Positions 35,558 to 43,810 of a DNA stretch of 64,000 nucleotides are shown piece after piece. The stretch is from DTWD01 sp963662965 (GTDB lineage: Bacteria; Acidobacteriota; Vicinamibacteria; Vicinamibacterales; UBA8438), in the NCBI GenBank assembly GCA_963662965.1, contig OY759970.1, positions 4,340,001 through 4,404,000 on the forward strand. Direction: 5' to 3'. The position numbers and the translations under genes are program-made. Under the pieces are notes generated by a model, which was not told where the DNA came from, made no database searches, and was given only the letters and a program-made list of their open reading frames with translations. Each line of letters begins with the position of its first letter. Positions within the stretch are counted from its first letter, which is position 1.

Positions 35558-35938
35558 ATGGCGCACGGCCTCGCCGCGGACCTGCTCGTGCTCGTGCACC
35601 TCGCCTTTGTCGCATTTGTCGGGCTCGGTGCGGTGGCGGTCTGGCGGTGGCCCCGCCTGGCGTGGGTGCACCTGCCGGCGGTCGCGTGGGGCGTCGGCAT
35701 CGAGCTGACCGGCACGGTGTGTCCGTTGACCCCGCTGGAGCAATGGCTTCGCCGTCAAGGAGGTCTCTTGGGGTACGAGGAGGACTTCGTGGCCCACTAC
35801 ATCGTTCCCATCGTCTATCCGGCCGGGCTGACCAGCGAGGGGCAATGGGTGCTCGCCGGAGCCGTCTCTTTCGTCAACGTCGCGGCGTACGCCTGCCTCT
35901 GGCGCATCCGGTCCAACCGGTCCAAATCGCGGATGTAA
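35558..35938 (+). CDS. DUF2784 family membrane protein
   Basis: 126 residues with three to four predicted helices. The N-terminus (LLVLVHLAFVAFVGLGAV) and the segments AWVHLPAVAWGVGIELTG, CPLTPLEQWLRRQGG and YEEDFVAHYIVPIVYP are the standard DUF2784 pattern. Function is unknown; members are small inner membrane proteins. The divergent gap to the peptidase (90 bp) contains a fragment similar to the end of the 166-bp palindrome-ended elements (GGACAGGCCGCTAG near 35520). Confidence 0.9.
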   Translation: MAHGLAADLLVLVHLAFVAFVGLGAVAVWRWPRLAWVHLPAVAWGVGIELTGTVCPLTPLEQWLRRQGGLLGYEEDFVAHYIVPIVYPAGLTSEGQWVLAGAVSFVNVAAYACLWRIRSNRSKSRM

Positions 35939-35939
35939 A

Positions 35940-36716
35940 ATGGGGGGCTCCGGTGGCCGTGTGAAAGAACTCCGATGGTCGCTCTTTTCGGCTCGTCTGC
36001 TGCTCGCGGCGTCGATGGTCGCGTGCGAGTCGTCACCCGCGCCTCCAGCCGACGTCGTTCCACCGACGTCATCGTCGACGTCACCGACCGCCGCCGCATC
36101 ACGGCCCGGCGAGGGTGGCCCGCGCGTGGTCGTCCTCGGGGACTCGTTGACGGCCGGCCTCGGATTGTCGATGGAGGAGTCGTATCCGGCGCAGCTTCAG
36201 CTGCTCGCTGACGCGGCGGGGCACGCCGTCCGTGTCGTGGCCCGGGGGGTGTCTGGCGATACGACCGCCGGCGGACTCAGTCGCCTGGACTGGGCGCTGG
36301 ATCAAGACGAAGAGGCCGGCGACATCCGGATCGTCGTCGTCGCCTTGGGGGGGAACGATGGACTCCGCGGTTTGCCGGTTGAGCAGATGCGCGACAATCT
36401 CAAGGCGATCATCACCCGCGTACGCGAGCGGGGAATCCAGGTTGTCCTGGCCGGGATGGAGGCGCCGCCGAACTTCGGTCCGGAGTATACGTCTCAGTTC
36501 CGAGAGGTGTATCGCACGTTGGCCGATACCTACGAGGTGGCGTTCGTGCCCTTCCTCCTCGAGGGCGTGGCCGGGGTGCCAGACCTGAATCAAGAGGACC
36601 GCATCCATCCGAACGCCGCCGGCGCGCGGCGTGTCGCCGAGCACCTCTGGGGGGCGCTCGAGCCGATGTTGGCCGTGACACGGACCGATAATGACGCGGG
36701 GCCCTCAGCGCGATGA
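35940..36716 (+). CDS. SGNH arylesterase/lysophospholipase (TesA-like), likely lipoprotein
   Basis: 258 residues (or from a GTG at 35961). The signal segment LLLAASMVAC contains a lipobox-like Cys, then a Ser/Thr/Pro linker. Catalytic blocks are block I VVVLGDSLTAGLGLS, Gly in ARGVSGDTTAGG, Asn in LGGNDGLRG and Asp/His in EDRIHPNAAG. This is the TesA type of SGNH esterase. The TAA of the DUF2784 gene is separated by one base. Its own stop overlaps the ATG of the next gene (ATGA), forming an operon with an ABC ATPase and a large FtsX-like permease. Confidence 0.93.
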   Translation: MGGSGGRVKELRWSLFSARLLLAASMVACESSPAPPADVVPPTSSSTSPTAAASRPGEGGPRVVVLGDSLTAGLGLSMEESYPAQLQLLADAAGHAVRVVARGVSGDTTAGGLSRLDWALDQDEEAGDIRIVVVALGGNDGLRGLPVEQMRDNLKAIITRVRERGIQVVLAGMEAPPNFGPEYTSQFREVYRTLADTYEVAFVPFLLEGVAGVPDLNQEDRIHPNAAGARRVAEHLWGALEPMLAVTRTDNDAGPSAR

Positions 36717-37423
36717 TCGAGCTACGCGGCGTGTCGAAGACCGTGCGGAGCGGCGACGAGCCACTCACGATCGTGCATCCGCTCGACTTGGTGGTGCCCG
36801 CGGGACAGCTGCTGTCGATCGTCGGTCCGTCGGGGAGTGGAAAGTCGACGCTGCTCGGCTTGATCGCCGGTCTCGACACGCCGTCGACCGGCGAGATCGT
36901 GATCGACGGTACGGAGATCACTACGCTCGACGAGGACCGCCTCGCGGAGCTTCGCGGCGCGAAGATCGGATTCGTCTTCCAGTTCTTCCATCTGATGCCG
37001 TCGTTGACGGCGCTCGAGAACGTGCTGGTCCCGCTCGAGATCGTCGGCGCTTCCGATCCGATGGCGAGGGCGCGCCAATTACTCGACGAGGTCGGGCTGC
37101 GGGAACGCGCGCATCACTACCCGGCGCAGCTGTCGGGCGGCGAGCAGCAGCGGGTGGCGATCGCGCGGGCGTTGGCCAACGCGCCGCCGATCCTGCTGGC
37201 CGATGAGCCGACTGGCAACCTGGATAGCGCCAACGGCCGTCACATCATCGACCTACTGGTCGGGGTCAACCGTTCGCGCGGCACGACGGTCGTGCTGGTG
37301 ACCCACGATGTCGAACTGGCGTCGCGCACCGACGTGACGCTCGCGATGCGCGACGGCAGGACCGAGCGTCGTGCCCCGATCGTGGCCCCCGCGGCCGTAC
37401 CGGCGGAGCTGACCGGCTCCTGA
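36713..37423 (+). CDS. ybbA: ABC ATPase, LolD/YbbA-like
   Basis: 236 residues. Walker A GPSGSGKST near residue 42, signature LSGGEQQRVAIARAL near 140, Walker B PILLADEPTGNLD near 160 and H-loop VLVTHD near 200. This is the LolD/MacB/YbbA group that works with FtsX-type permeases. Flanked by a TesA-like esterase upstream (4-bp overlap) and YbbP-like permease downstream (11 bp gap). In E. coli tesA and ybbAP are adjacent but divergent; here all three run together. Confidence 0.94.
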   Translation: MIELRGVSKTVRSGDEPLTIVHPLDLVVPAGQLLSIVGPSGSGKSTLLGLIAGLDTPSTGEIVIDGTEITTLDEDRLAELRGAKIGFVFQFFHLMPSLTALENVLVPLEIVGASDPMARARQLLDEVGLRERAHHYPAQLSGGEQQRVAIARALANAPPILLADEPTGNLDSANGRHIIDLLVGVNRSRGTTVVLVTHDVELASRTDVTLAMRDGRTERRAPIVAPAAVPAELTGS

Positions 37424-37434
37424 GCGAGTGCACG

Positions 37435-39993
37435 ATGGCCTTCATCCTGCGGATGGCACTGCGCGAGCTACGAGCCTCGTGGCACCGGTTGATATTTTTC
37501 TTCATCTGCGTCGCCGTCGGCGTCGGCGGGATTGTCGCGCTCCGGTCGCTCGTGCAGAACGTGCGAACGGCGTTGACGGCCGAAGCGCGGAGCCTCACTG
37601 CGGGCGACGTCTACGTGCGGACCGACCAGCCGTGGTCAGACGACACGCGGGCCCAGATTGACGCACGCGTGAGTGCGCTCGAAGGTGTCGCCCTGACGGA
37701 GACGCTCGATACCGTGACGATGGCGCGGATGGCGGCCAATGCGGGAACGCGAACCAAGGTGGTCGAGGTGCGCGGCGTGCAAGAGGCCTTTCCGTTCTAC
37801 GGCCGGTTCGGCCTCGAGAGCGGGACGCCGTACTCGCCCACGCTCCTGGAGCAGCAGGGCGCGCTAGTCGGTGGCGAGTTGCTGTCCCAACTCGGTGTGC
37901 AAGTGGGTGACGCCGTGGCGATCGGCAACCTTGAGTTCACGATCAGAGACGTCATCGTGTCTGAACCGGGACGTCAGCTTGGGGGGTTTAGCTTCGGACC
38001 GCGAGTCCTCGTCGCCTACGACGCGCTGGAGCGGACCGGGATCTTGGGGTATGCGAGTCGCGCGGAGCGCCAGATCCTGCTCAAGGTGCCCGAGGACGCG
38101 GTCGAGTCCCTCGTCCGCGGGCTTCGCCGCGACCTGTCGGAGGCCTTCGTCAGGGTTGGCTCCTACCGCCGCACCGAGAACCGGATCGAGCGCAACCTGG
38201 GACGGGCCGAGAACTACCTCAGCTTGATCGGATTTGTGGTGGTCATCCTGGGCGGCATCGGTGTCTGGAGCGTGACCCGGGTCTTCGTGCAACAGCGGCT
38301 CCGCAGCGTGGCGGTGCTGAAGTGCCTCGGCGCGACCACCGCCCGGGTAATGGCCGTCTACGTGGCCCAGGTGGCGTTGCTCGGCCTGGGGGGGGCGGTG
38401 CTCGGCGTTGGCGTCGCGCGTGTCGCCCTCGCGGCGGTGCCGGACTCGCTCGCGGAGCAGGCGGCGGCCGCAACCGGGTTCGCGGTGGTGTCGACGGCAC
38501 TGACCGGGTCGGCGGTGGTACAGGGGTTGACCATTGGCGTGCTCGTCTCGATTCTGTTCGCGCTCGTGCCGTTGCTCGATATCCGCCATGCGAAGCCGCT
38601 CCTGCTGCTGCGACAGGGCGAGGCTCCGCCACCAGCCGCCTTCGACTGGGTCCGTCTCGCGGTCATTGCCGCGGTCGGCGGTGGGCTGCTCGCGGTCGCC
38701 AGTTGGCAAGCGGCATCGATCGAGGTGGGCGCGTACGTCGTCGGCGGATTCGTGTGCGTGGCGGCGACGCTGCACTTCATGGGCAGCGCGCTCGTCCAAA
38801 CGGTGCGGCCGTTTGAGACGGCGCGGTGGTTCCCGCTGCGCCACGCCGCCCTGAATCTTCGGCGGCCTGGCAATCAGACGCGCGTCGTCCTCTTGGCCGT
38901 CGGCCTCGGCAGCTTCTTCATCGTCGGCATGAGATCGGTCCAGGAAAATCTGGTGACGGCGTTCTCGTTGGAGATGCGGGACGACATGCCGGACATGTTC
39001 ATGATGGACATCCAGCAAGACCAAGCGGACGGGGTGACCGCCATCCTCGAACGGACCGCCCTCGGCGCCGATGGCACGGCGCCGGTTCCGGCATTGCTCC
39101 CGGTGCTGCGCGCGCGGGTCATTGGGGTCACCGGACCCGAGACCGACATTCAGGGACGTCGGGCGGCGTGGCGCGCGGGGTTCGGTCGTGAGTACACCGT
39201 CACCTACCGCGGGCATCTGGAAGACAACGAGCGCGTGACCGCCGGCAACTTCTGGGATGGTCGTCCGTCGGTCGAACCGGAGCTATCCATCGTCGATAGT
39301 CTGGTCGACCGCGGCATTCAGCTCGGTGATACGGTGACCGTCGACGTGCTTGGGCGTCAGGTGGCGGCGCGGGTCACCAGCGTGAGAACCGTAGACTGGG
39401 ACGACTCGCGCGCCGGCGGCTTTGTCTTCGTGTTTCGGCCGGGGACGTTCGATGGCGCCCCGCATACGTTCATCAGCTTCCTGCAGGGTCCCGCTGGGCG
39501 TGACGCGCGAGGCGCCCTGCAGCGCGAGATCGTCACCCAGTATCCGAATGTGACGGTGATTGATGGGGTCGAGGTGATCCGCAATATACGGCGGGTGCTC
39601 GACTATGTGACCCTCGTGATCAGTGTGGTCGGCGGCATCGCGATGTTTGCCGGGGGCCTCATCCTGGTGGGATCGGTGGCGATGACGAAATTCCAACGTC
39701 TGTATGAGGCGGCGGTGTTCAAGACGCTCGGGGCAAAAACAGGAGCGCTCGCCACGATGTACGTCCTTGAGTACGGCGTGCTGGGGTTGCTCGCAGGATT
39801 GGTCGGGTCTACCGGAGCCATGGTCTTGACCTGGGTGCTGACCCGCGAGGTGCTCGAGATCGCCTGGACCCCCGTGCCGCTCACCAATATGTTGGGCGTG
39901 GTGTTGACGGCAGTTGTCGTGCTGGTCGTTGGGGTCGGTTCGAGCGTCGACGTGCTTCGTCGTAAGCCGCTCCTCACGCTGCGGGCGGAGTAG
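37435..39993 (+). CDS. ybbP: FtsX-like ABC permease, YbbP type
   Basis: 852 residues, the long form with two FtsX domains. An N-terminal helix (LIFFFICVAVGVGGIVALRSL), a large periplasmic domain (residues 50-250), a helix group around 265-420, a second helix group at about 420-460, a second periplasmic domain and a last FtsX domain (residues 720-850, FQRLYEAAVFKTLGAKTGAL). The FtsX motif VRSVAVLKCLGATTARVMA is seen near residue 290. Partner of the preceding ATPase. The role is unproven even in model organisms; substrates are thought to be lipids or lipoproteins. Confidence 0.93.
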   Translation: MAFILRMALRELRASWHRLIFFFICVAVGVGGIVALRSLVQNVRTALTAEARSLTAGDVYVRTDQPWSDDTRAQIDARVSALEGVALTETLDTVTMARMAANAGTRTKVVEVRGVQEAFPFYGRFGLESGTPYSPTLLEQQGALVGGELLSQLGVQVGDAVAIGNLEFTIRDVIVSEPGRQLGGFSFGPRVLVAYDALERTGILGYASRAERQILLKVPEDAVESLVRGLRRDLSEAFVRVGSYRRTENRIERNLGRAENYLSLIGFVVVILGGIGVWSVTRVFVQQRLRSVAVLKCLGATTARVMAVYVAQVALLGLGGAVLGVGVARVALAAVPDSLAEQAAAATGFAVVSTALTGSAVVQGLTIGVLVSILFALVPLLDIRHAKPLLLLRQGEAPPPAAFDWVRLAVIAAVGGGLLAVASWQAASIEVGAYVVGGFVCVAATLHFMGSALVQTVRPFETARWFPLRHAALNLRRPGNQTRVVLLAVGLGSFFIVGMRSVQENLVTAFSLEMRDDMPDMFMMDIQQDQADGVTAILERTALGADGTAPVPALLPVLRARVIGVTGPETDIQGRRAAWRAGFGREYTVTYRGHLEDNERVTAGNFWDGRPSVEPELSIVDSLVDRGIQLGDTVTVDVLGRQVAARVTSVRTVDWDDSRAGGFVFVFRPGTFDGAPHTFISFLQGPAGRDARGALQREIVTQYPNVTVIDGVEVIRNIRRVLDYVTLVISVVGGIAMFAGGLILVGSVAMTKFQRLYEAAVFKTLGAKTGALATMYVLEYGVLGLLAGLVGSTGAMVLTWVLTREVLEIAWTPVPLTNMLGVVLTAVVVLVVGVGSSVDVLRRKPLLTLRAE

Positions 39994-40126
39994 CGGCCAC
40001 GCGCCCGGGCGCCGGTCATGGTGGCGCACGTGCGGCGACGAGCCGCCAAGTGGAAGACACCGGCGGACGCGTGCTAGACTCGGCAGTTTAAGCAGCAGGT
40101 CGTGACTCCAGGGAGGAGCCATCGGC

Positions 40127-40462
40127 ATGGACGAGGCGGTCTATAAAGACAACTTGCTCAGGAAGCGGGCGGAGATTTTCGCGGAGCGCGACGGCAAGTC
40201 GCTGTCGACCTCGATGGACAACAACACGCGGCAGGGCGATATGGCCGACCAGGCCAGCGGCAACAACGAGGTGCATATTCAGCTCAAGCTGAAGCAGACC
40301 GACTCCAAGATCCTCCAGGCGATCGAAGAGGCGCTGTGGCGCATCGAGAAAGGCACCTACGGCATCTGTCGCGACTGCGGTGAGGAGATCGCGTCCGCGC
40401 GGCTCAATGCGATTCCGTGGACCCGGGTCTGTATCGATTGCAAGGAGAAGCAGAAGTCGTAG
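40127..40462 (+). CDS. DksA/TraR-type zinc finger protein
   Basis: 111 residues with a coiled-coil N-terminus (YKDNLLRKRAEIFAERDG) and a C-terminal zinc finger, CRDCGEEIASARLNAI then CIDC, of CX2C-X17-CX2C type. DksA family members bind the RNA polymerase secondary channel with ppGpp. This protein lacks the double-Asp coiled-coil tip seen in E. coli DksA as far as I can judge, so regulation may differ. GGGAGGAGCC lies about 8 nt before the ATG. It precedes folK by 12 bp. Confidence 0.9.
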   Translation: MDEAVYKDNLLRKRAEIFAERDGKSLSTSMDNNTRQGDMADQASGNNEVHIQLKLKQTDSKILQAIEEALWRIEKGTYGICRDCGEEIASARLNAIPWTRVCIDCKEKQKS

Positions 40463-40473
40463 TCTCGCTCCAT

Positions 40474-40947
40474 TTGACGGCCGTCGCCCTCGGCAGCAAT
40501 CAGGGTGACCGGTATGCGCATCTCGCCTACGCCGTTTCTCGCCTTCGGACATTGCTGTCGAACCTGCGGGTATCGCCCCTGATGGAGACCGAACCCGAGG
40601 ATGTCGAGCCGCAACCGCGGTTTCTCAACGGCGTGGCGGTAGGGGAGTGCGCCGCAGAGCCCGCGACGCTGATGGCAGGGTTGCTGGCGATCGAGCAGGC
40701 CCGCGGCCGGACACGTCCACATCGGGGCGCGCCCCGCACGCTCGACCTCGATCTCATCGTGATGGGGGATGTCGTCGTCGTGGACGACGGGCTTCAGGTT
40801 CCGCACCCACGCTTCCGGCGTCGCCGGTTCGTGTTGGAGCCGCTCGTCGCCGTGGCGCCGGATCTCGTCGACCCGATCAGCGGCCGTACGATGCGAGAAC
40901 TGCTAGCCGCCCTCTCCGGGGACGCGCGTCACAGCGATTTCGTATAG
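40474..40947 (+). CDS. folK: 6-hydroxymethyl-7,8-dihydropterin pyrophosphokinase
   Basis: A protein of about 157 residues that transfers pyrophosphate from ATP to 6-hydroxymethyldihydropterin in folate synthesis. The N-terminus TAVALGSNQGDRYAHL fits HPPK, and RTRPHRGAPRTLDLDLI is the signature containing ATP and metal ligands; VPHPRFRRRRFVLEPL is the C-terminal loop. No strong Shine-Dalgarno. I use the TTG at 40474, where the family N-terminus begins; a GTG at 40417 is inside the DksA-like gene. The 3' end overlaps the next converging gene by 19 bp. Confidence 0.92.
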   Translation: MTAVALGSNQGDRYAHLAYAVSRLRTLLSNLRVSPLMETEPEDVEPQPRFLNGVAVGECAAEPATLMAGLLAIEQARGRTRPHRGAPRTLDLDLIVMGDVVVVDDGLQVPHPRFRRRRFVLEPLVAVAPDLVDPISGRTMRELLAALSGDARHSDFV

Positions 40948-41456
40948 ACGAGCGTGGTGGTGATGTCACCCCGCGGGGTGACGCGGGTCGCTTTAACGGT
41001 CATCGTCTGGCCGTCGTCACTCAGAGTCCGTCGCTCGACGAACTCCATCGAGAAGTCGCCACGCGGCGTCGACATCTCCATTGTGCCTTCGCTGACGAGG
41101 CTCTCGCCGTCCCACTGCGAGGTCGTCGTCTGCTCGCCGCGCGGTCCGGAATTGGTGCTCTCGGTGCCGTCAAGGTGGTAGGTCAGCGTGCGGCTGCCGC
41201 GATCCGACTGCTGCTCCACCGTCAAGCGGCTGTCCGTCTGCGTGATGATGAGGGTCAGTCCGGCCCCCATGGCGGGGCCGCCACCGCGACCTCCAAACCC
41301 GCCACGCCTGCCGCCACGACCTCCCCCAAAGTCGGGAAACGCGCTCGCGTCTTGATCGAGCTCCCAGGTGCCCGTGAAGTCAGTGCCTTGCGCCAGCACC
41401 GTGGGTGCGGTGAGCACCAGCGCGAGCGCGGTGACGAGCGTCAACCTCGATGTCAT
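40929..41456 (-). CDS. Secreted hypothetical protein with Gly-rich segment
   Basis: About 175 residues starting at the ATG at 41456 with GAGGGAATAC upstream. A signal peptide (LVTALALVLTAPTVLAQ) is followed by TGTWELDQDASAF, then a Gly/Arg-rich segment (residues 45-65: GGGRGGRRGGFGGRGGG). The C-terminal half is beta-rich, with LTVEQQSDRGSRTLTYHLDG, and TMTVKATRVTPRGDI. It resembles small lipocalin-like secreted proteins found widely in Acidobacteriota; no known function. It converges with folK. Confidence 0.85.
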   Translation of the reverse strand: MTSRLTLVTALALVLTAPTVLAQGTDFTGTWELDQDASAFPDFGGGRGGRRGGFGGRGGGPAMGAGLTLIITQTDSRLTVEQQSDRGSRTLTYHLDGTESTNSGPRGEQTTTSQWDGESLVSEGTMEMSTPRGDFSMEFVERRTLSDDGQTMTVKATRVTPRGDITTTLVYTKSL

Positions 41457-41514
41457 GTGTATTCCCTCATCTTCGACGGGGTAGCCAGCGTCACGTCTGT
41501 ACGATGTACGAACA

Positions 41515-41606
41515 GGGCGCGCATGGCGCGCCCCCGCGGGCACGGCGCGGGGCCATGGGGTCCCCGCAAGTGCCCGCGACGGGGTTGGGGCAGTCAGCCC
41601 CGTCTA
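41515..41606 (+). repeat. GC-rich multi-hairpin intergenic repeat, copy D
   Basis: GGGCGCGCATGGCGCGCCCCC hairpin arms (starting 41515), then GCACGGCGCGGGGCC, TCCCCGCAAGTGCCCGCG and the GGGGCAGTCAGCCCCGTCTA terminal box ending at 41606. The next base begins the TAG of the MacB permease (read on the minus strand), so the repeat directly abuts its stop codon. Confidence 0.8.
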
Positions 41607-42833
41607 CTATTCGAAGCGGAGCGACTCGATCGGATCGAGTTGGGCCGCCTTGCGAGCAGGGTAGAACCCAAAGAAAATTCCGGTGGCCGCCGCGAATCCG
41701 ACGGCGACGGCCACGGCGTCGGCGGGTACGGACGTGGGCCACGCGAGGAACCGCGTCAGCGTGTCGGAGAGCCCGAAGCCGACCCCAACGCCGACGAGAC
41801 CACCGACGAGGCTCAACACGATCGCCTCGACGAGGAACTGCAGCAGGACGTCCCGCCCCTTGGCCCCAACCGCCATCCGGAGCCCAATCTCGCGCGTTCG
41901 TTCGGTGACCGACACCAGCATGATGTTCATGATTCCGATGCCGCCGACGATCAGCGACACCCCGGCGATGCTGGCGAGCAGGCCAGTCATCGTCTGGGTC
42001 GTCCGCGTGCGCATGCTGGTCATGTCTTCCTGTGTCCGAACCATGAAGTCATCGTCCTCGCCAGGTCCGAGGCTGTGTTCCTCCCGCAGCACGCCGGCGA
42101 TGGCGTCGGCGACCTCATTGATGCCGTCTGCGGACGCCGCCGAGATCGTGATTTCTGAAATGTTCGTGCCGTCTCGTCCACGCAGCTTTTTATTGACGGT
42201 GGTGTACGGGATGAAGATCGCGTCGTCCTGATCCTCGCCGAATTGTCCCGACCCCTTCGACGCCATTACGCCAACCACCTGGAACGACTGGTTCCGAATG
42301 CGCAGGCGGCTGCCGACCGGGTCGACGCCATCGCCGAAGAGGTTGTCGCGGACGACCGAGCCCAGCACCGCCACCTTGGCGGCGCTCTGGACATGGGTCG
42401 GCGTGAAGAACGTCCCCAGCTGGATGTCCCAGAATCGGATCTGGGGGAACTCGACGTCGGTGCCTTGAATCGTCGTGTTCCAGTTTTGATTGGCGGCAAC
42501 CACCTGGTCTCGCGTCCGGACGCCGGCCGCGAGGTACTGCGCATCGGGAACGCGCTCGCGGATGGCGTCGACGTCTTCCGACTTGAGTCGCGGGGACGCG
42601 CCCATGCCATGACTGATGCCGCCGCGCCGAAAGTTGCCAGCCCGGACCGTAATCATGTTGGTGCCGGCCGACTGGATCTGCTGCTCGATCTCCTCCTGGG
42701 CGCCACGTCCGAGTGCCACCATCGTGATCACGGCGGCCACGCCTATGATCATCCCGAGCATCGTCAGGCTAGTGCGCATCTTGTTACGGCCAAGCGCCTT
42801 GAGCGCGACACGGAGAACCATCAACAGGGACAT
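41607..42833 (-). CDS. MacB-type ABC permease
   Basis: 408 residues in the MacB/FtsX fold: cytoplasmic start, helix 1 (SLTMLGMIIGVAAVITMVAL, residues 22-41), a periplasmic MacB_PCD domain, and helices near 290-315, 335-360 and 370-395. RTREIGLRMAVGAKGRDVL near residue 310 is the FtsX-family loop. It is the permease for the ATPase at 42852-43628, which precedes it by 18 bp. In E. coli MacB the ATPase and permease are one chain; here they are split. Confidence 0.94.
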   Translation of the reverse strand: MSLLMVLRVALKALGRNKMRTSLTMLGMIIGVAAVITMVALGRGAQEEIEQQIQSAGTNMITVRAGNFRRGGISHGMGASPRLKSEDVDAIRERVPDAQYLAAGVRTRDQVVAANQNWNTTIQGTDVEFPQIRFWDIQLGTFFTPTHVQSAAKVAVLGSVVRDNLFGDGVDPVGSRLRIRNQSFQVVGVMASKGSGQFGEDQDDAIFIPYTTVNKKLRGRDGTNISEITISAASADGINEVADAIAGVLREEHSLGPGEDDDFMVRTQEDMTSMRTRTTQTMTGLLASIAGVSLIVGGIGIMNIMLVSVTERTREIGLRMAVGAKGRDVLLQFLVEAIVLSLVGGLVGVGVGFGLSDTLTRFLAWPTSVPADAVAVAVGFAAATGIFFGFYPARKAAQLDPIESLRFE

Positions 42834-42851
42834 TGTTGACCCTCGCTTTGG

Positions 42852-43628
42852 TTACGCGGTTTGCTCCACTGGTGGCGCCGTCCCGTCGGTCTCCACGGGG
42901 AGCGCCGCGACTTCCTCGCTCGCGACTCGATGGCGTGCGTTGGCCTGATCCGACACGACTCGGCCGTCATGAAACTTGATAATCCGGTTGCCGTATTCGG
43001 CGATGTCGGATTCGTGTGTGATGAGCAGCACCGTGATCCCACTCTCCTGGTTGAGGCGCTGAAAGATGTCCATGACCTCGATGCTCGTGCGAGAGTCGAG
43101 GTTCCCGGTTGGCTCGTCAGCCAGCAAGATCGCCGGCTGGTTGACCAGGCTACGAGCGATCGCAACACGCTGCTGCTGGCCGCCCGACAACTGGTTGGGC
43201 AAGTGACTCATCCGGTCGCCCAGGCCGATGGCGCGCAGGGTCTCTTCAGCGCGCTTTCGTCGGCCGGACCCACCCAGCTTGCTGCCGCCGTAGAGTAGCG
43301 GGAGCTCCACGTTGTCGAGCGCCGTAGTCCGCGCCAGCAGGTTGAAACCCTGAAAGACGAAGCCGATCTTCTTGTTTCGTACCTCGGCCAGATCGTCGCG
43401 CGACAGCTGGGAGACATCGTCCCCATCCAGCGTGTACCGCCCCTCGGTCTGACGATCGAGGCAGCCGAGGATGTGCATGAATGTCGACTTTCCGGAGCCT
43501 GAGGGACCGGTGACGGCGACGAACTCACCGGCGTCGATGCTGAGAGTGACGCCGCGAAGCGCGCGCACCTGGACATCGCCCATGTGGTACGTCTTGGTCA
43601 GCTCTTCGACGGCGATGACCGGCATCAA
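42852..43628 (-). CDS. MacB-type ABC ATPase
   Basis: 258 residues. Walker A GPSGSGKST near residue 43, signature LSGGQQQRVAIARSL near 145, Walker B ILLADEPTGNLD near 165 and H-loop LITHES near 205. The C-terminus is longer than in LolD and ends PPVEQTA. With the adjacent permease, periplasmic adaptor and TolC-like protein it makes a tripartite efflux or lipoprotein-type secretion complex. A 176-bp palindrome-ended element fills the gap upstream to the MacA gene. Confidence 0.94.
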   Translation of the reverse strand: MMPVIAVEELTKTYHMGDVQVRALRGVTLSIDAGEFVAVTGPSGSGKSTFMHILGCLDRQTEGRYTLDGDDVSQLSRDDLAEVRNKKIGFVFQGFNLLARTTALDNVELPLLYGGSKLGGSGRRKRAEETLRAIGLGDRMSHLPNQLSGGQQQRVAIARSLVNQPAILLADEPTGNLDSRTSIEVMDIFQRLNQESGITVLLITHESDIAEYGNRIIKFHDGRVVSDQANARHRVASEEVAALPVETDGTAPPVEQTA

Positions 43629-43634
43629 GCGCTC

Positions 43635-43810
43635 AGGAGTCCGTGGTGAAAGTCACGCGTCGCACCGAGACCACGCTGGGTCGGTGACGCGCCCGGGCGC
43701 GACGAGGGAGTAAATTTGGCATTTGTGACCCCACTGAAGGGGGTCGCAGCGCCGGCCCTTGCGGGATGCATCGGCGGTCGAATGCAGTGTGACTTTCACC
43801 ACGGGCTCCT
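43635..43810. mobile_element. Palindrome-ended element, type 2, in the macA-macB gap
   Basis: 22-bp terminal inverted repeats at 43635-43656 and 43789-43810 match 21 of 22 (right end GTGACTTTCACCACGGGCTC). The interior contains GCGCGACGAGGGAGTAAATT at 43697-43716 and TTTGTGACC, almost the same as the core of the 166-bp elements at 50803-50968 and 53699-53864, although its ends differ. There is no coding capacity, so any mobility would be in trans. It overlaps the macA stop codon (43809-43811). Confidence 0.7.
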
